64,000 nucleotides of DNA from JAFGHJ01 sp964418485 (GTDB lineage Bacteria; Hydrothermota; UBA3072). Position 1 is the first letter of the stretch; each line of letters begins with the position of its first letter. This document shows, in pieces, positions 42,783 to 52,168 of this stretch. The notes below the pieces were generated by a model, which was given only the letters and a program-made list of their open reading frames with translations, searched no databases and was not told the DNA's origin. Location of the stretch: contig CAYQMH010000002.1 in assembly GCA_964418485.1 (NCBI GenBank), positions 1-64,000 of the forward strand, read 5' to 3'. The translations under genes were made by a program, and so were the position numbers.

Positions 42783-43731
42783 AGGATTCGGGGTGATTTA
42801 TATAGGAAGCAGTTCCGGACTAGAGAAAGAGTTCGTTAAAATGAAAAATATGTTTCTTTTACCAACAGTGGGATGGGTAGGTAAAAATTTAAAAGATAAA
42901 ATTATTTTTATTTTCCGTTTTATTCCCGGCTTTTTCTTTTCGGCTTGGTTGATAATCAGGAGAAAAGTTTGCGCCGTTTTTCATACGGGTGCTTTTGCAT
43001 CACTACCTGTTGGTCTGGCAGCTGTTCTTTTAAGAGTGCCTGTTTTTACTCTTGTTCTTGACTCAAAGCCCGGCAAGGCTGTTAATTTTCTTTCCCGATT
43101 TTCGAAGGAAGTATTTTTGCCCTACGAGGAAACTTTTCCCTCTTTGAAGGGAAAGAAAAAAGTTGTAACAGGTATTCCCGTAAGAAAAAATATCACGCGG
43201 GAAAAATATGGAGAAGCTGTCAATTATTTTTCTCTGATGCCCGGGAGGAAGACTTTACTTGTAATAGGGGGAAGCCGGGGAGCAAAGTTTCTAGCCGACC
43301 TTTCAGAAAAATTAATTCCATTGATGGGAAAAGACTGGCAGTTTATTATTCAGAGAGGAGCTTTTGAAATAGTCGCGAAAAACCAGTGGGTTAGACAGTT
43401 TTCATTTATAGATAGAATGGATCTCGCTTATTCCTTAAGCGATGTAATTATTTCACGAGCGGGAGCGCTAGCCACTGCAGAGATTGAAAATCTAGGTATT
43501 CCGGCGATTTTGATTCCTTATCCATACGCTTTTAAAGATCATCAATTTTTTAACGCAAAAAGACTTGCGCTTAAGAGAAATAATATAATAATAAAGAGAG
43601 AAAAAGAAATAGAAGTGGAAAATTTTCCGAAATTAATTGAGGCGCTTTACGGTGAAAAAATAAGCGTTGATGAAAATACCTCGGCAGGGAAGATAAGTGA
43701 GAGGATTTTAAGATATGTTCGGAAAGTTTAA
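42688..43731 (+). CDS. murG: UDP-GlcNAc:lipid I N-acetylglucosaminyltransferase
   Basis: Makes lipid II from lipid I at the inner face of the membrane. About 347 residues. The essential N-terminal loop GGGTGGHIYPALAVA lies within the first 30 residues and is encoded inside the ftsW gene. The second signature, with ISRAGALATAEIENLGIPAILIPYP (in family order, about 254-278) and DHQFFNA, is complete. The start is TTG at 42688, preceded by AGGAGG (42677-42682) at 5-nt spacing; a GTG at 42682 overlaps that SD and is less likely. The overlap with ftsW is 95 nt. Confidence 0.94.
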   Translation: MSQSKKSIIVSGGGTGGHIYPALAVALEIESRGFGVIYIGSSSGLEKEFVKMKNMFLLPTVGWVGKNLKDKIIFIFRFIPGFFFSAWLIIRRKVCAVFHTGAFASLPVGLAAVLLRVPVFTLVLDSKPGKAVNFLSRFSKEVFLPYEETFPSLKGKKKVVTGIPVRKNITREKYGEAVNYFSLMPGRKTLLVIGGSRGAKFLADLSEKLIPLMGKDWQFIIQRGAFEIVAKNQWVRQFSFIDRMDLAYSLSDVIISRAGALATAEIENLGIPAILIPYPYAFKDHQFFNAKRLALKRNNIIIKREKEIEVENFPKLIEALYGEKISVDENTSAGKISERILRYVRKV

Positions 43732-45091
43732 AAAAGTGCATTTCGTCGGTATAGGTGGTATCGGTATGAGTGGTATTGCCGAGCTGCTCTGGAATATGGG
43801 TTTTGAAGTTACGGGTAGTGATATCAAAGAATCTGAAAATACCAGTAGACTTAAAAAATTAGGAATAAAGATCGGAGTACCGCATAGTAAAGATAATGTT
43901 GGTGATGCGGATGTTGTGGTCTATACCTCGGCTTTATCTAAGGATAATGTGGAATTACAATATGCTAGGAAAGCAAATATCCCGATAAGCAGAAGGGCTG
44001 AGATGTTGGCTGAATTAATGAGGATTAAGTTTTCCATAGCGGTTGCGGGAACTCACGGTAAGTCTACGACTACTTCTCTTGTAGCATCGATTTTAAGAGA
44101 GAAGAAGCTTGATCCTACTATAATTGTTGGTGGAATACTCAGGAGTACCGGGAATAATTCCAGATTGGGGGAAAGTGAATACCTTGTGGCTGAAGCGGAT
44201 GAGAGTGATCGTTCTTTTCTGAAACTTTTTCCTACAGTGGCAGTTATTACAAATATAGATCTCGAACACCTTGATGTGTATAAAGACCTCGATGATATAA
44301 AAGATACTTTTAAAAGATTTGCGAATTCTGTTCCATTTTATGGGGCCGTTCATCTTTCCATGGACGATTCTGTTTCTCTTTCTATTCTTGCAGAAATCGA
44401 GAGAAAAGTAATAACTTTTGGTCTTTCTCCTAATGCGGATGTGAAGGGGATGAATATAAAAAGAAAGGGTTTTACCCATAGTTTTGATCTTGTTTCAAAT
44501 GGAGTTAATATAAAAAATATTAAAGTAAACCTTCCCGGTAGACATAATGTGATTAATGCTATAGCAGCTTGTTCTGTTGCTTTGGAATTAGGCGTCGATT
44601 CGGAGAGTATTAAACAAGGGGTGGGCAAATGTACGGGTATTGCCAGAAGATTTGAAAAAAGAGGGTTTGAAAAAGGAATTCTTGTTGTAGATGATTACGC
44701 TCATCATCCGAGAGAAATCCAGTCCACTCTTGCCGGAGCGAGAGCAGGTTGGGATGGAAGAATAGTGGCAGTATTTCAACCGCATTTGTATTCAAGAACT
44801 ATATTGCTTAAAAAAGAATTTGGGAAGGCTTTTTTTCAGGCGGATAAGGTTATTGTTACGGATATTTATCCGTCGCGAGAAGAACCGATACCTGGAATTA
44901 CGGGTGAAATTATTAAAGACCAATGCATAAATTTTGGTCACAAAGATGTGGAATACATAGAGGAAAAAGAAGAAATCCCGAAGTTCTTGGTTCCGCAGCT
45001 TTCAAAGGGTGATATGGTAATTTTGCTCGGCGCGGGGAATATATACAATATCGCAGAGGATATAATCGATGGAATTAGAAATCAAAGATGA
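43715..45091 (+). CDS. murC: UDP-N-acetylmuramate:L-alanine ligase
   Basis: Adds L-alanine to UDP-MurNAc. 458 residues: N-terminal HFVGIGGIGMSGIAELL (about 9-25), YTSALSKDN, P-loop AVAGTHGKSTTTSLVA (about 109-124), EADESDRSFLKL and NIDLEHLDVY, DDYAHHPREI (about 328-337) and FQPHLYSRT. These are the MurC-specific forms of the Mur ligase motifs. The 17-nt overlap with murG suggests translational coupling. Confidence 0.95.
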   Translation: MFGKFKKVHFVGIGGIGMSGIAELLWNMGFEVTGSDIKESENTSRLKKLGIKIGVPHSKDNVGDADVVVYTSALSKDNVELQYARKANIPISRRAEMLAELMRIKFSIAVAGTHGKSTTTSLVASILREKKLDPTIIVGGILRSTGNNSRLGESEYLVAEADESDRSFLKLFPTVAVITNIDLEHLDVYKDLDDIKDTFKRFANSVPFYGAVHLSMDDSVSLSILAEIERKVITFGLSPNADVKGMNIKRKGFTHSFDLVSNGVNIKNIKVNLPGRHNVINAIAACSVALELGVDSESIKQGVGKCTGIARRFEKRGFEKGILVVDDYAHHPREIQSTLAGARAGWDGRIVAVFQPHLYSRTILLKKEFGKAFFQADKVIVTDIYPSREEPIPGITGEIIKDQCINFGHKDVEYIEEKEEIPKFLVPQLSKGDMVILLGAGNIYNIAEDIIDGIRNQR

Positions 45092-45959
45092 TATATTATT
45101 AGATGAACCTCTTTCTTCGCATACTACATTGCATCTTGGAGGTAGGGCAAAATATTTTATGATGGCAGCAAATACGAGGGATATTTCCAGAGCTATTTCT
45201 TTCTCAAAAGAAAAGGAGCTTCCCAGTTGTATAATGGGTAGAGGCTCGAACATGCTTTTTTTAGATGAAGGTTTTTCCGGAGTGGTAATAAGTACAAAAG
45301 GGATGGATGAAATCAATATTAGTAATACTAAAGTATTTGCAAAATCGGGAGCTAATTTGTCGGCTGTTATAAATGTTGCAAAAGAATCTTCTTTATCCGG
45401 TTTTGAATCTCTGGTTGGTATTCCCGGGAGTGTAGGGGGGGCTTCTGTTATGAATGCGGGGGCTTTTGACTGTGAGATAGGTGATTATATAGAAGCAGTT
45501 AAAGTTTTGAGGGACGGGGAGGAGGTTAGAATCGAAGATATACGGTTTGATTATAGGCAGTCCAGTCTTTCAGATGAAATCGTTGTCGAGGTTGAATTTT
45601 TGTTGACCGAGAAAGAAAAGAAAGAAATTGAAAATAAAATTAAAGATATAACTGATCTCAGAAAGAAGAGGCAACCTGATTTTCCTAAGGGTACGGGAAC
45701 CTGCGGGTCGATTTTTAAGAATCCCAAGGGTCTTACCGCGGGAGAATTGATTGAAAAAGCGGGTCTTAAAGGAACAAGAATCGGGGGAGTGTGGGTTTCC
45801 CGGAAACATTGCAATTATTTTCTCACCAACCCTCAGGCTACTTCCTGGGATTTTATCGAGTTAATAAAAGTTGTTAGAGATAAAGTTGAAAAAGATTCAG
45901 GAGTTACCTTAGAATTGGAGGTAAAAGTAATTGGCGAAGAAAAAGAAATCCAGATTTAG
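45069..45959 (+). CDS. murB: UDP-N-acetylenolpyruvoylglucosamine reductase
   Basis: FAD- and NADPH-dependent reduction giving UDP-MurNAc. 296 residues, the short type II MurB: THTTLHLGG-like SSHTTLHLGGRAKYF opening, IMGRGSNMLF, SGFESLVGIPGSVGGASVMNAG in order (about 112-133), active-site Ser in GTCGSIFKNP (about 213-222), and a C-terminal Glu in the LELEVKVIG end. The start lies 23 nt inside murC. Confidence 0.94.
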   Translation: MELEIKDDILLDEPLSSHTTLHLGGRAKYFMMAANTRDISRAISFSKEKELPSCIMGRGSNMLFLDEGFSGVVISTKGMDEINISNTKVFAKSGANLSAVINVAKESSLSGFESLVGIPGSVGGASVMNAGAFDCEIGDYIEAVKVLRDGEEVRIEDIRFDYRQSSLSDEIVVEVEFLLTEKEKKEIENKIKDITDLRKKRQPDFPKGTGTCGSIFKNPKGLTAGELIEKAGLKGTRIGGVWVSRKHCNYFLTNPQATSWDFIELIKVVRDKVEKDSGVTLELEVKVIGEEKEIQI

Positions 45960-46578
45960 AATACGCTATTTATTGATATTACTGATAATGTATTTCTTAT
46001 ACAAAATACTTATCGTTTCTCTTCCTATAGGGAAAGCTCATGTGAGTTATTCTAAGGGAGTTACGGAGAAGAGGAAGGAAGAAATCGGAAAAATAGTTAA
46101 GCGAACCGGACTCGATGATTTAAATGAGTTAAAGGATTCAATTGAATCTCTTCCCTGGGTGAGTTCGGTTCATTTAGGCAGGAATATTTTAGGCAGATTA
46201 AGAATTGTTGTTTCTCCGAGAGTACCGAGGGTTCGAATTGCTGGATCTAAGGATAAGGTTATAGATAAAGAAGGTTTTATTTTTAATTATGATATAACTG
46301 ATTCGCTGCCTATGGTTGAACTGAGCAAAGGTGTTCAGAGCGAAGACATAGCAAAGGCGCTTGGTATTTTTGGAATTCTGACTGAATTTAATATCGATAA
46401 GGTGCAGATCGATCGTGGTAAGGTAAAAACAAAGAGTTCTAACTGTGAAGTTATCTGGGGTAACGATGGATTCGTGAGGAAATATGAAATACTTAAACGT
46501 ATATTAGGAGATAATATAAGTGAGTTTAAGGGAACACTTGACTTTAGGTTTAAAAATATGGTGGTTTTAAGGAGGTAA
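45931..46578 (+). CDS. ftsQ: FtsQ-like cell-division protein
   Basis: A 215-residue bitopic protein: basic N-terminus (AKKKKSRFRIR), one transmembrane segment (YLLILLIMYFLYKILIVSL), a POTRA-like domain (about 35-100; SIESLPWVSSVHLGRNILGRLRIVVSPRVPRVRI is the typical 'P-W-V-x-x-a-x-V-x-r-x-w-P' region) and the FtsQ/DivIB domain (DKEGFIFN..LPMVEL). TTG start behind GGAGG, inside the end of murB. It would bridge FtsL/FtsB and the divisome. No ddl gene is found between murB and ftsQ. Confidence 0.82.
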   Translation: MAKKKKSRFRIRYLLILLIMYFLYKILIVSLPIGKAHVSYSKGVTEKRKEEIGKIVKRTGLDDLNELKDSIESLPWVSSVHLGRNILGRLRIVVSPRVPRVRIAGSKDKVIDKEGFIFNYDITDSLPMVELSKGVQSEDIAKALGIFGILTEFNIDKVQIDRGKVKTKSSNCEVIWGNDGFVRKYEILKRILGDNISEFKGTLDFRFKNMVVLRR

Positions 46579-46581
46579 GCA

Positions 46582-47820
46582 TTGGGTGAAGGAAATGAAG
46601 TTGTAGTAGGGTTGGATCTTGGTACAACAAAAATCGCTTCTGTTATTGCCGAAGTTGAAGAAGGAAAGGTTAATATTATAGGGGTAGGTAAATATACTTC
46701 TGAGGGCCTTCGTAAGGGGATCGTTATAAACATAGATAAGACAGTCCAGTCGATACTTAAAGCAATGAGAGAAGCAGAAATGATGGCAGGAAAAGAAGCT
46801 GCCGGAGTATTTACCGGAATTGCGGGAGATCATATAAGGAATATTCAGGGAAAAGGAGTCGTGGCGGTAGCAGGACCGGATAATGAAATTACCAAGGAAG
46901 ATGTAGCTAGAGTCCTGGAAGGGGCAAAATCTATGGCTTTGCCGGTTGACAGGGAGGTAATTCATATTATACCGACCGATTTTGTGTTAGATGGGCAGGG
47001 GGGGATAGACGACCCAATAGGGATGTTTGCTCAAAGATTAGAAGCTAGTGTGGTGATTGTAACCGGAGCTGTTACTTCTGCTAAAAATATATGTAAATGC
47101 GTTAATAAAGCGGGTTATGAAGTTAACGATATTATACTTCAACCGCTTGCGTCTTCGTACGCGGTCCTGTCCGGTGAAGAAAAAGAAGCAGGAGCTGTTC
47201 TTATGGATATAGGAGGAGGTACTACCGATATAGCAGTTTTTTACAACGGCAGTTTAAGAAAAACTTCTGTGATCGGCTTGGGCGGAGAGAATATTACTAA
47301 TGATATTGGAATAGGACTAAGGTGTTCATATGCGGAAGGGGAAAGAGTGAAAATAGAATTCGGGACAGTTAAGGAGCTTCCCGAAGATAGGAGAAAGGAA
47401 ATGATTTCGGTGAAAGGTATATCGGGTTCGAGAGATAAGCAGGTAACACTAGATTTATTGCAGCAAATTTTAAAACCTCGAGTGGAAGAAATATTGACGT
47501 TGGCTCACCGGGTAATTAGCGGTGACCCTCTATACGAGATGCTATCAGCAGGTGTGGTTTTAACCGGTGGTACCGCTAAATTAGATGGTATTACAGAGTT
47601 GGCAGAGGATATTTTTGGTTTACCGGTAAGGGTAGGAATGCCGTCTGAAGATGTTGTTGGTCTTCGTGACGCAGTTTCCGATCCATCCTTTGCGACATCG
47701 GTTGGACTTATAAAATATGGAGCGTATAGTTCCGGCGAGAAGTTAAGAAAAATCCAGGGCAAGAGTATGTTCGATTCCGTTTTAAAAAGAATGAATCAGT
47801 GGTTTGAAGAGTTTTTTTAA
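46582..47820 (+). CDS. ftsA: cell-division actin homologue FtsA
   Basis: Anchors FtsZ to the membrane. 412 residues of the actin fold: phosphate-1 loop VVGLDLGTTKIASVIAEV (about 6-23), SHS2 domain 1C (about 80-165), phosphate-2 GAVLMDIGGGTTDIAVF (about 204-220), adenosine motif GVVLTGGTAKLDGI. The C-terminal amphipathic helix FDSVLKRMNQWFEEFF would insert in the membrane. TTG start at 46582 preceded by AAGGAGG. Only 3 bp separate it from ftsQ. Confidence 0.95.
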   Translation: MGEGNEVVVGLDLGTTKIASVIAEVEEGKVNIIGVGKYTSEGLRKGIVINIDKTVQSILKAMREAEMMAGKEAAGVFTGIAGDHIRNIQGKGVVAVAGPDNEITKEDVARVLEGAKSMALPVDREVIHIIPTDFVLDGQGGIDDPIGMFAQRLEASVVIVTGAVTSAKNICKCVNKAGYEVNDIILQPLASSYAVLSGEEKEAGAVLMDIGGGTTDIAVFYNGSLRKTSVIGLGGENITNDIGIGLRCSYAEGERVKIEFGTVKELPEDRRKEMISVKGISGSRDKQVTLDLLQQILKPRVEEILTLAHRVISGDPLYEMLSAGVVLTGGTAKLDGITELAEDIFGLPVRVGMPSEDVVGLRDAVSDPSFATSVGLIKYGAYSSGEKLRKIQGKSMFDSVLKRMNQWFEEFF

Positions 47821-47832
47821 AAAGGAGGCGTA

Positions 47833-48981
47833 ATGTTTAAATCTAAAGGTAAAACTAATAGTCCGGCTAAGATTAGAGTTGTGGGAGTTGGAGGTTGTGG
47901 CGGAAATGCAGTAACTACGATGGTAGAGTCGGGGATGTCTGGTGTTGATTTCTGGGCGATAAATACTGATGTGCAGGACATAAGTCTGGTTCCCACCAAC
48001 GATAAGATTCAAATCGGTAAAGAATTAACCAGAGGTAGAGGTACAGGTGGAGATCCTGAACTCGGGAGACAAGCGGCCGAGGAGAGTATTGATGATCTGC
48101 GAGTCCTGACCGAAGATGTTGATATGTTATTTATTACCGCCGGAATGGGAGGAGGAACAGGTACAGGAGCCTCTCCTGTTATTGCTTCTCTTGCCAAAGA
48201 GAAAGGAGTTTTGACTGTTGGAGTGGTTACGACACCTTTCTATTATGAATCAAGCAGAATAAAAAAGGCTAAGAAGGGAATAAAAGCTCTTTCACCGGTT
48301 GTTGACACTTTGCTTGTGGTTCCCAACGATAGATTAATGAGTATGGGAAATATGTCTCTTGCTAAAGCTTTAAGTGAAGTTTCAATGGATGTTTTAATGA
48401 AGGCAGTTAAAAGCATCAGCGGATTATTGCTTAAAGATGCTTACTGGAGTCTGGATTTTGCGGATGTTAAGACAGTAATGTCTAAGAGAGGTAAAGCCCT
48501 GATGGGAATGGGAAGAGCATCCGGCGAGAACAAGGCTTTGGAGGCTGCTCAGGGAGCTATCAATTCACCTTTGCTTGAGGATACGGATATATCTCAGTCA
48601 AAAGCGGCTCTCGTTAATTTTACAGTCGATAAAGAAGATTTCACTTTGAAAGAAATGAAAGAGGCTATGGAAGTTATAAGGGAAGCTGTTGGAGCAGAGG
48701 ATGATGAGGATAGTGATATATTTATGGGAGTCGTTTTTGAGGAAAAACGTACTGAGGCTGAAATTACTTTGATTGCAACAGGTATAGGAGAGCCGGAAAA
48801 AGACGAAATCGATAAAATCGATTTCAGAGGAATTTCAAGTGCAAGAGATTTTGATGGTATAAGTGAATTAAATAAACTAAAGGAAAATCTGGAGATTTTT
48901 GATACCCCTGCTTTTATTAGAGATAAGAAGTTGATCGAAGATCTTGATGTTCCCACGTTTTTAAGAAAGCAGATGGATTAA
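47833..48981 (+). CDS. ftsZ: cell-division GTPase FtsZ
   Basis: Tubulin homologue forming the Z-ring. 382 residues: GVGGCGGNAVTTMVES (about 18-33), tubulin signature MGGGTGTGASPVIA (about 113-126), T7-loop region SLDFADVKTVM, and a C-terminal peptide LDVPTFLRKQ (about 371-380), the site for FtsA and other partners. AAGGAGG lies 6 nt before the ATG. Last core gene of the dcw cluster. Confidence 0.97.
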   Translation: MFKSKGKTNSPAKIRVVGVGGCGGNAVTTMVESGMSGVDFWAINTDVQDISLVPTNDKIQIGKELTRGRGTGGDPELGRQAAEESIDDLRVLTEDVDMLFITAGMGGGTGTGASPVIASLAKEKGVLTVGVVTTPFYYESSRIKKAKKGIKALSPVVDTLLVVPNDRLMSMGNMSLAKALSEVSMDVLMKAVKSISGLLLKDAYWSLDFADVKTVMSKRGKALMGMGRASGENKALEAAQGAINSPLLEDTDISQSKAALVNFTVDKEDFTLKEMKEAMEVIREAVGAEDDEDSDIFMGVVFEEKRTEAEITLIATGIGEPEKDEIDKIDFRGISSARDFDGISELNKLKENLEIFDTPAFIRDKKLIEDLDVPTFLRKQMD

Positions 48982-49058
48982 TACCTTACTTCGAGCAGAT
49001 AAATTGGATTATTAGCTATTGGCTTTTTGCCTTTTGCTTTTTGCTTTAATTTTTTAAA

Positions 49059-49418
49059 ATGAGAAATTTTAGAAACCTTAATGTATGGAAAGAAGGAATT
49101 AGGCTTGCAGAAGAGGTCTACAAATTATCGGGATTGTTACCTGGTACTGAGAAAGATGGATTAAAGAGTCAGGTATGTAGATCATCTATATCAATTCCTT
49201 CAAATATTGCTGAAGGATGCAGTAGAGACAGTGAAGTATATTTTAAAAGATTTTTGGAAATCGCTTTAGTTTCTTCATTCGAATTGGAAACTCAATTTTT
49301 AATAGTTAAGGAGCTCGATTTGATTCCAAAGGACAAGTTAAATAAAGTATTGGATTTATTAGACAAAGAGCAAAGAATGCTTAATATTTTTGTTGAAAAG
49401 CTGGAAGCTGACGGCTAA
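49059..49418 (+). CDS. four-helix-bundle protein (S23/23S rRNA intervening-sequence family)
   Basis: A 119-residue all-helical protein of the TIGR02436/PF05635 family: opening FRNLNVWKEGIRLAEEVYKL, central KSQVCRSSISIPSNIAEGCSRDS (in family order, about 36-58), and ending helices FLIVKELDLIP. Family members are encoded in 23S rRNA intervening sequences or stand alone and resemble the Avd accessory protein of diversity-generating retroelements; their function is unclear. It sits between ftsZ and ligA, framed by simple-repeat tracts (49016-49046 and 49400-49430), so it was probably inserted there. Confidence 0.85.
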   Translation: MRNFRNLNVWKEGIRLAEEVYKLSGLLPGTEKDGLKSQVCRSSISIPSNIAEGCSRDSEVYFKRFLEIALVSSFELETQFLIVKELDLIPKDKLNKVLDLLDKEQRMLNIFVEKLEADG

Positions 49419-49440
49419 AGTCTAAAGGCTCGAGAGTTAT

Positions 49441-51474
49441 ATGTCCGGAGAAACTGCTCCCGATGAAATAAAGAAAGAGGTCGAGGAACTTCGAAAACAA
49501 ATCCGTTATAATAATTATAAGTATTACGTCTTAAATCAGCCTGAGATATCAGATTTCGAGTTCGATTCATTGTTAAGTAGATTAAAAGATATTGAAGAAA
49601 AATATCCTGAAATGCGAGATCCGTATTCTCCTACAATGAGAGTTGGGGGAGAACCGTTGGAAGGTTTTTCTCATGTTACTCACGAGCCTCCGATGTTGTC
49701 TCTCGATAATACATACGACGAGAATGAACTTAAGGAATTCGAGCGAAGGGTTTTCAGGAATCTTAATGAAGATATTAAGAAGATTGAATGGGTTATAGAA
49801 CAGAAGATAGATGGAGTTGCCGTTTCTCTCGAGTACGAGTACGGCAAGTTTATCAGGGGGTCTACACGCGGTGATGGAGTTATCGGGGATGATATAACGC
49901 AGAATTTGAAGACAATAAAGAGTGTACCTCTAGAACTTTTTGATGATGGGAATAGCTATGAACGTCTTGAAGTTAGAGGCGAAGTTTTTATGCCGAATTC
50001 TTCGTTTTTGAAGTTGAATAAAGAAAGAGAAGAAAATGGAGAGCAGTTATTTGCAAATCCAAGGAATGCGACTGCAGGAACTCTAAAGAGCCTTGATTCG
50101 AAAGTTGTAGCGGAAAGAAATCTTGATATTTATATTCATTCATATGGAAGTTTACCCGGTGATATAAAAACACACAAGGGAGCACTTGATATGTTGGGGG
50201 AAATCGGATTTAAGGTTAGTTCTCTTCGTGAAATTCGGAGCAGTATCGAAGATTCGAAGGATTTGATAAAAGAGTGGAGTACAAAAAGGTTTAACCTTCC
50301 ATATCAAACAGACGGTCTTGTTTTTAAGATTAACGCCCTTCACATGAGAGAAATTTTGGGTTCGACTTCGAAATCACCCAGGTGGGCTGTTGCTTTTAAA
50401 TTTCCTGCTGAGAGAAAAATTACCCGTTTAAACGATATAGAAGTATCTATAGGGAGAACAGGTATTGCCACACCTATTGCTATGCTTGAACCGGTTTTCA
50501 TAGCCGGTACTACAGTATCGAGAGCATCCCTATTCAACAGGGATGAAATCGAAAGAAAGGATATTAGGGTTGGTGATAAGGTTTTTCTTGAGAAAGGTGG
50601 GGATATAATCCCTCACGTCGTAGGGGTGAATAAAGATGCGAGAGACGGAAGCGAGAAAAAGTTTAAATTTCCGGATAAATGCCCGGTTTGCAGTGAAAAA
50701 CTTATACATCCGGAGGGGGAAGTTTATTATAGATGTATTAATGTACAGTGTCCCTCTCAGGTCAAAAAAAGTATTCTGCATTATGGATGCAGGGATGGTA
50801 TGAATATAGATGGTTTGGGTGAAGTTCTTGTAGATCAATTAGTAGAAAATAATTTGATTTCTAATTATGCTGATCTTTATTATTTGAAACAGGGTGATAT
50901 TGAGGAACTCGAGAGAATGGGAGAAAAATCTGCCGAAAATCTATTAAAAGGTATCGAAAATAGCAAGAAAAAATTATTTGACCGTTTAATATTTTCTTTA
51001 GGCATACCTTTTGTCGGAACTTATAACGCAAAGTTACTAGCTGAGGCTTTCCCTTCAATAGATAAATTGAAAAATGCAACCAAAGATGAATTATTTACTA
51101 TAAAGGGAATAGGGGAGAACACCGCTTCGTCTGTCGTATCTTTTTTCCGGAATAAGAAAAACCTTCTGGTTATAGAAAAACTCAAAAAAGCTGGTGTTAC
51201 TATGGAAGGTAAAGCAAAGAAAGAAGGAGAGCTTCCTTTGAAGGGCAAGAGTTTTGTCTTTACAGGCGACTTAGATAGATATAGTCGAAGAGAAGCGCAA
51301 GGTTTGGTTGAAAGTTTAGGAGGAAGGGCAGTAGGCTCGGTATCTAAAAATACTGATTATGTTGTAGCGGGTGAGAATCCGGGTTCGAAATTCGGAAAAG
51401 CGAAAGAATTGGGTGTGAAGGTTATTGGAGAAGAGGAATTTTTGAAATTGATTTCCGATACGAAAAAGACTTAA
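49441..51474 (+). CDS. ligA: NAD-dependent DNA ligase
   Basis: Seals nicks in replication and repair. 677 residues: Ia domain with YYVLNQPEISDFEFD (about 28-42), adenylation Lys in VIEQKIDGVAVSLEY (about 119-133), STRGDGVIGDD, OB-fold, four-cysteine zinc finger CPVC...CINVQC (about 417-439), helix-hairpin-helix repeats (about 490-590) and a BRCT domain (about 605-677: GKSFVFTGDLDRYSRREAQGLVESLGG). Complete and of normal length. Its TAA stop is fused to a repeat (TTAACCACAGAG). Confidence 0.96.
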   Translation: MSGETAPDEIKKEVEELRKQIRYNNYKYYVLNQPEISDFEFDSLLSRLKDIEEKYPEMRDPYSPTMRVGGEPLEGFSHVTHEPPMLSLDNTYDENELKEFERRVFRNLNEDIKKIEWVIEQKIDGVAVSLEYEYGKFIRGSTRGDGVIGDDITQNLKTIKSVPLELFDDGNSYERLEVRGEVFMPNSSFLKLNKEREENGEQLFANPRNATAGTLKSLDSKVVAERNLDIYIHSYGSLPGDIKTHKGALDMLGEIGFKVSSLREIRSSIEDSKDLIKEWSTKRFNLPYQTDGLVFKINALHMREILGSTSKSPRWAVAFKFPAERKITRLNDIEVSIGRTGIATPIAMLEPVFIAGTTVSRASLFNRDEIERKDIRVGDKVFLEKGGDIIPHVVGVNKDARDGSEKKFKFPDKCPVCSEKLIHPEGEVYYRCINVQCPSQVKKSILHYGCRDGMNIDGLGEVLVDQLVENNLISNYADLYYLKQGDIEELERMGEKSAENLLKGIENSKKKLFDRLIFSLGIPFVGTYNAKLLAEAFPSIDKLKNATKDELFTIKGIGENTASSVVSFFRNKKNLLVIEKLKKAGVTMEGKAKKEGELPLKGKSFVFTGDLDRYSRREAQGLVESLGGRAVGSVSKNTDYVVAGENPGSKFGKAKELGVKVIGEEEFLKLISDTKKT

Positions 51475-51715
51475 CCACAGAGTGCACAGAGGAAGAAAAA
51501 ACGCACAGAGAACACAAAGGAACAACAAAGAATTTTTATTGTTTGTACCCCACCCCTCACAAAAACAAAGAGTAACGACAAATAGCACAAATAACACAAA
51601 TCTTTTTTGTTTTTACTATTTGACCATTTTTTAATTTAACTACTCAACTAATCCGAAGGATTGATTATTGGGATGCAGATTAACGCAGATTTAAAGGGAT
51701 TTTTTTTGTTGTAAG
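51472..51715 (+). repeat. dispersed intergenic repeat, copy F
   Basis: TTAACCACAGAGTGCACAGA, CGCACAGAGAACACAAAGG, TTTTTATTGTTTGTACCCCA, CACAAAAACAAAGAG, CAAATAGCACAAATAACAC, then TTTTTAATTTAACTACTCAA and GGATGCAGATTAACGCAGAT. It is the forward counterpart of copy E. Its first three bases are the ligA stop codon. No gene in 51475-51733. Confidence 0.75.
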
Positions 51716-51733
51716 AAGTGCTGAACCTGTTCC

Positions 51734-52168
51734 TCATTGAATTATATCTTTAAATATTTCTTCCTTTATTTTTGTCTTTTTTCCCCATAAATCTTTTCGC
51801 ATAGCAACAACAGCTTTTGTATAAGAATTATAATCTCTATTCTTTATAAAATTGGTAATAGTGTATATTACTTCATCGTTGGCAAATATAATTCCATGTA
51901 ATAATTCAGATTTAATTTCATCAATAAAATCTTCAAGAGTATTTAAATCTGGGCGGTGGTCTTTTACAAATCTAGTACCATGCTTTTCGAATTGTAATAC
52001 AGTAAGCATTTGTATTATAATAGCTGCATATCTTTTTCGTTTCCATTCGTATTCTTCATTTTTTAAATCCTTCTTATATTGGAACCTATATTGGAAATAT
52101 GCGCCTAAAATACTACCGAGGCCAATAGCAGTTAAGAATGATAAAAATAATTCAATAGAAATATTCAT
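51734..52168 (-). CDS. single-pass membrane protein of unknown function
   Basis: A 144-residue protein with one N-terminal transmembrane segment (ELFLSFLTAIGLGSILGAYFQY, about 6-27), then a charged helical cytoplasmic region (YKKDLKNEEYEWKRKRYAAIIIQML) and a mostly helical tail. I recognise no family; similar small membrane proteins occur among defence and cassette genes. The ATG at 52168 lies inside the end of a 36-codon leaderless frame (52152-52262), so its translation is probably coupled to that frame. Minus strand, like all genes of this island. Confidence 0.65.
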   Translation of the reverse strand: MNISIELFLSFLTAIGLGSILGAYFQYRFQYKKDLKNEEYEWKRKRYAAIIIQMLTVLQFEKHGTRFVKDHRPDLNTLEDFIDEIKSELLHGIIFANDEVIYTITNFIKNRDYNSYTKAVVAMRKDLWGKKTKIKEEIFKDIIQ

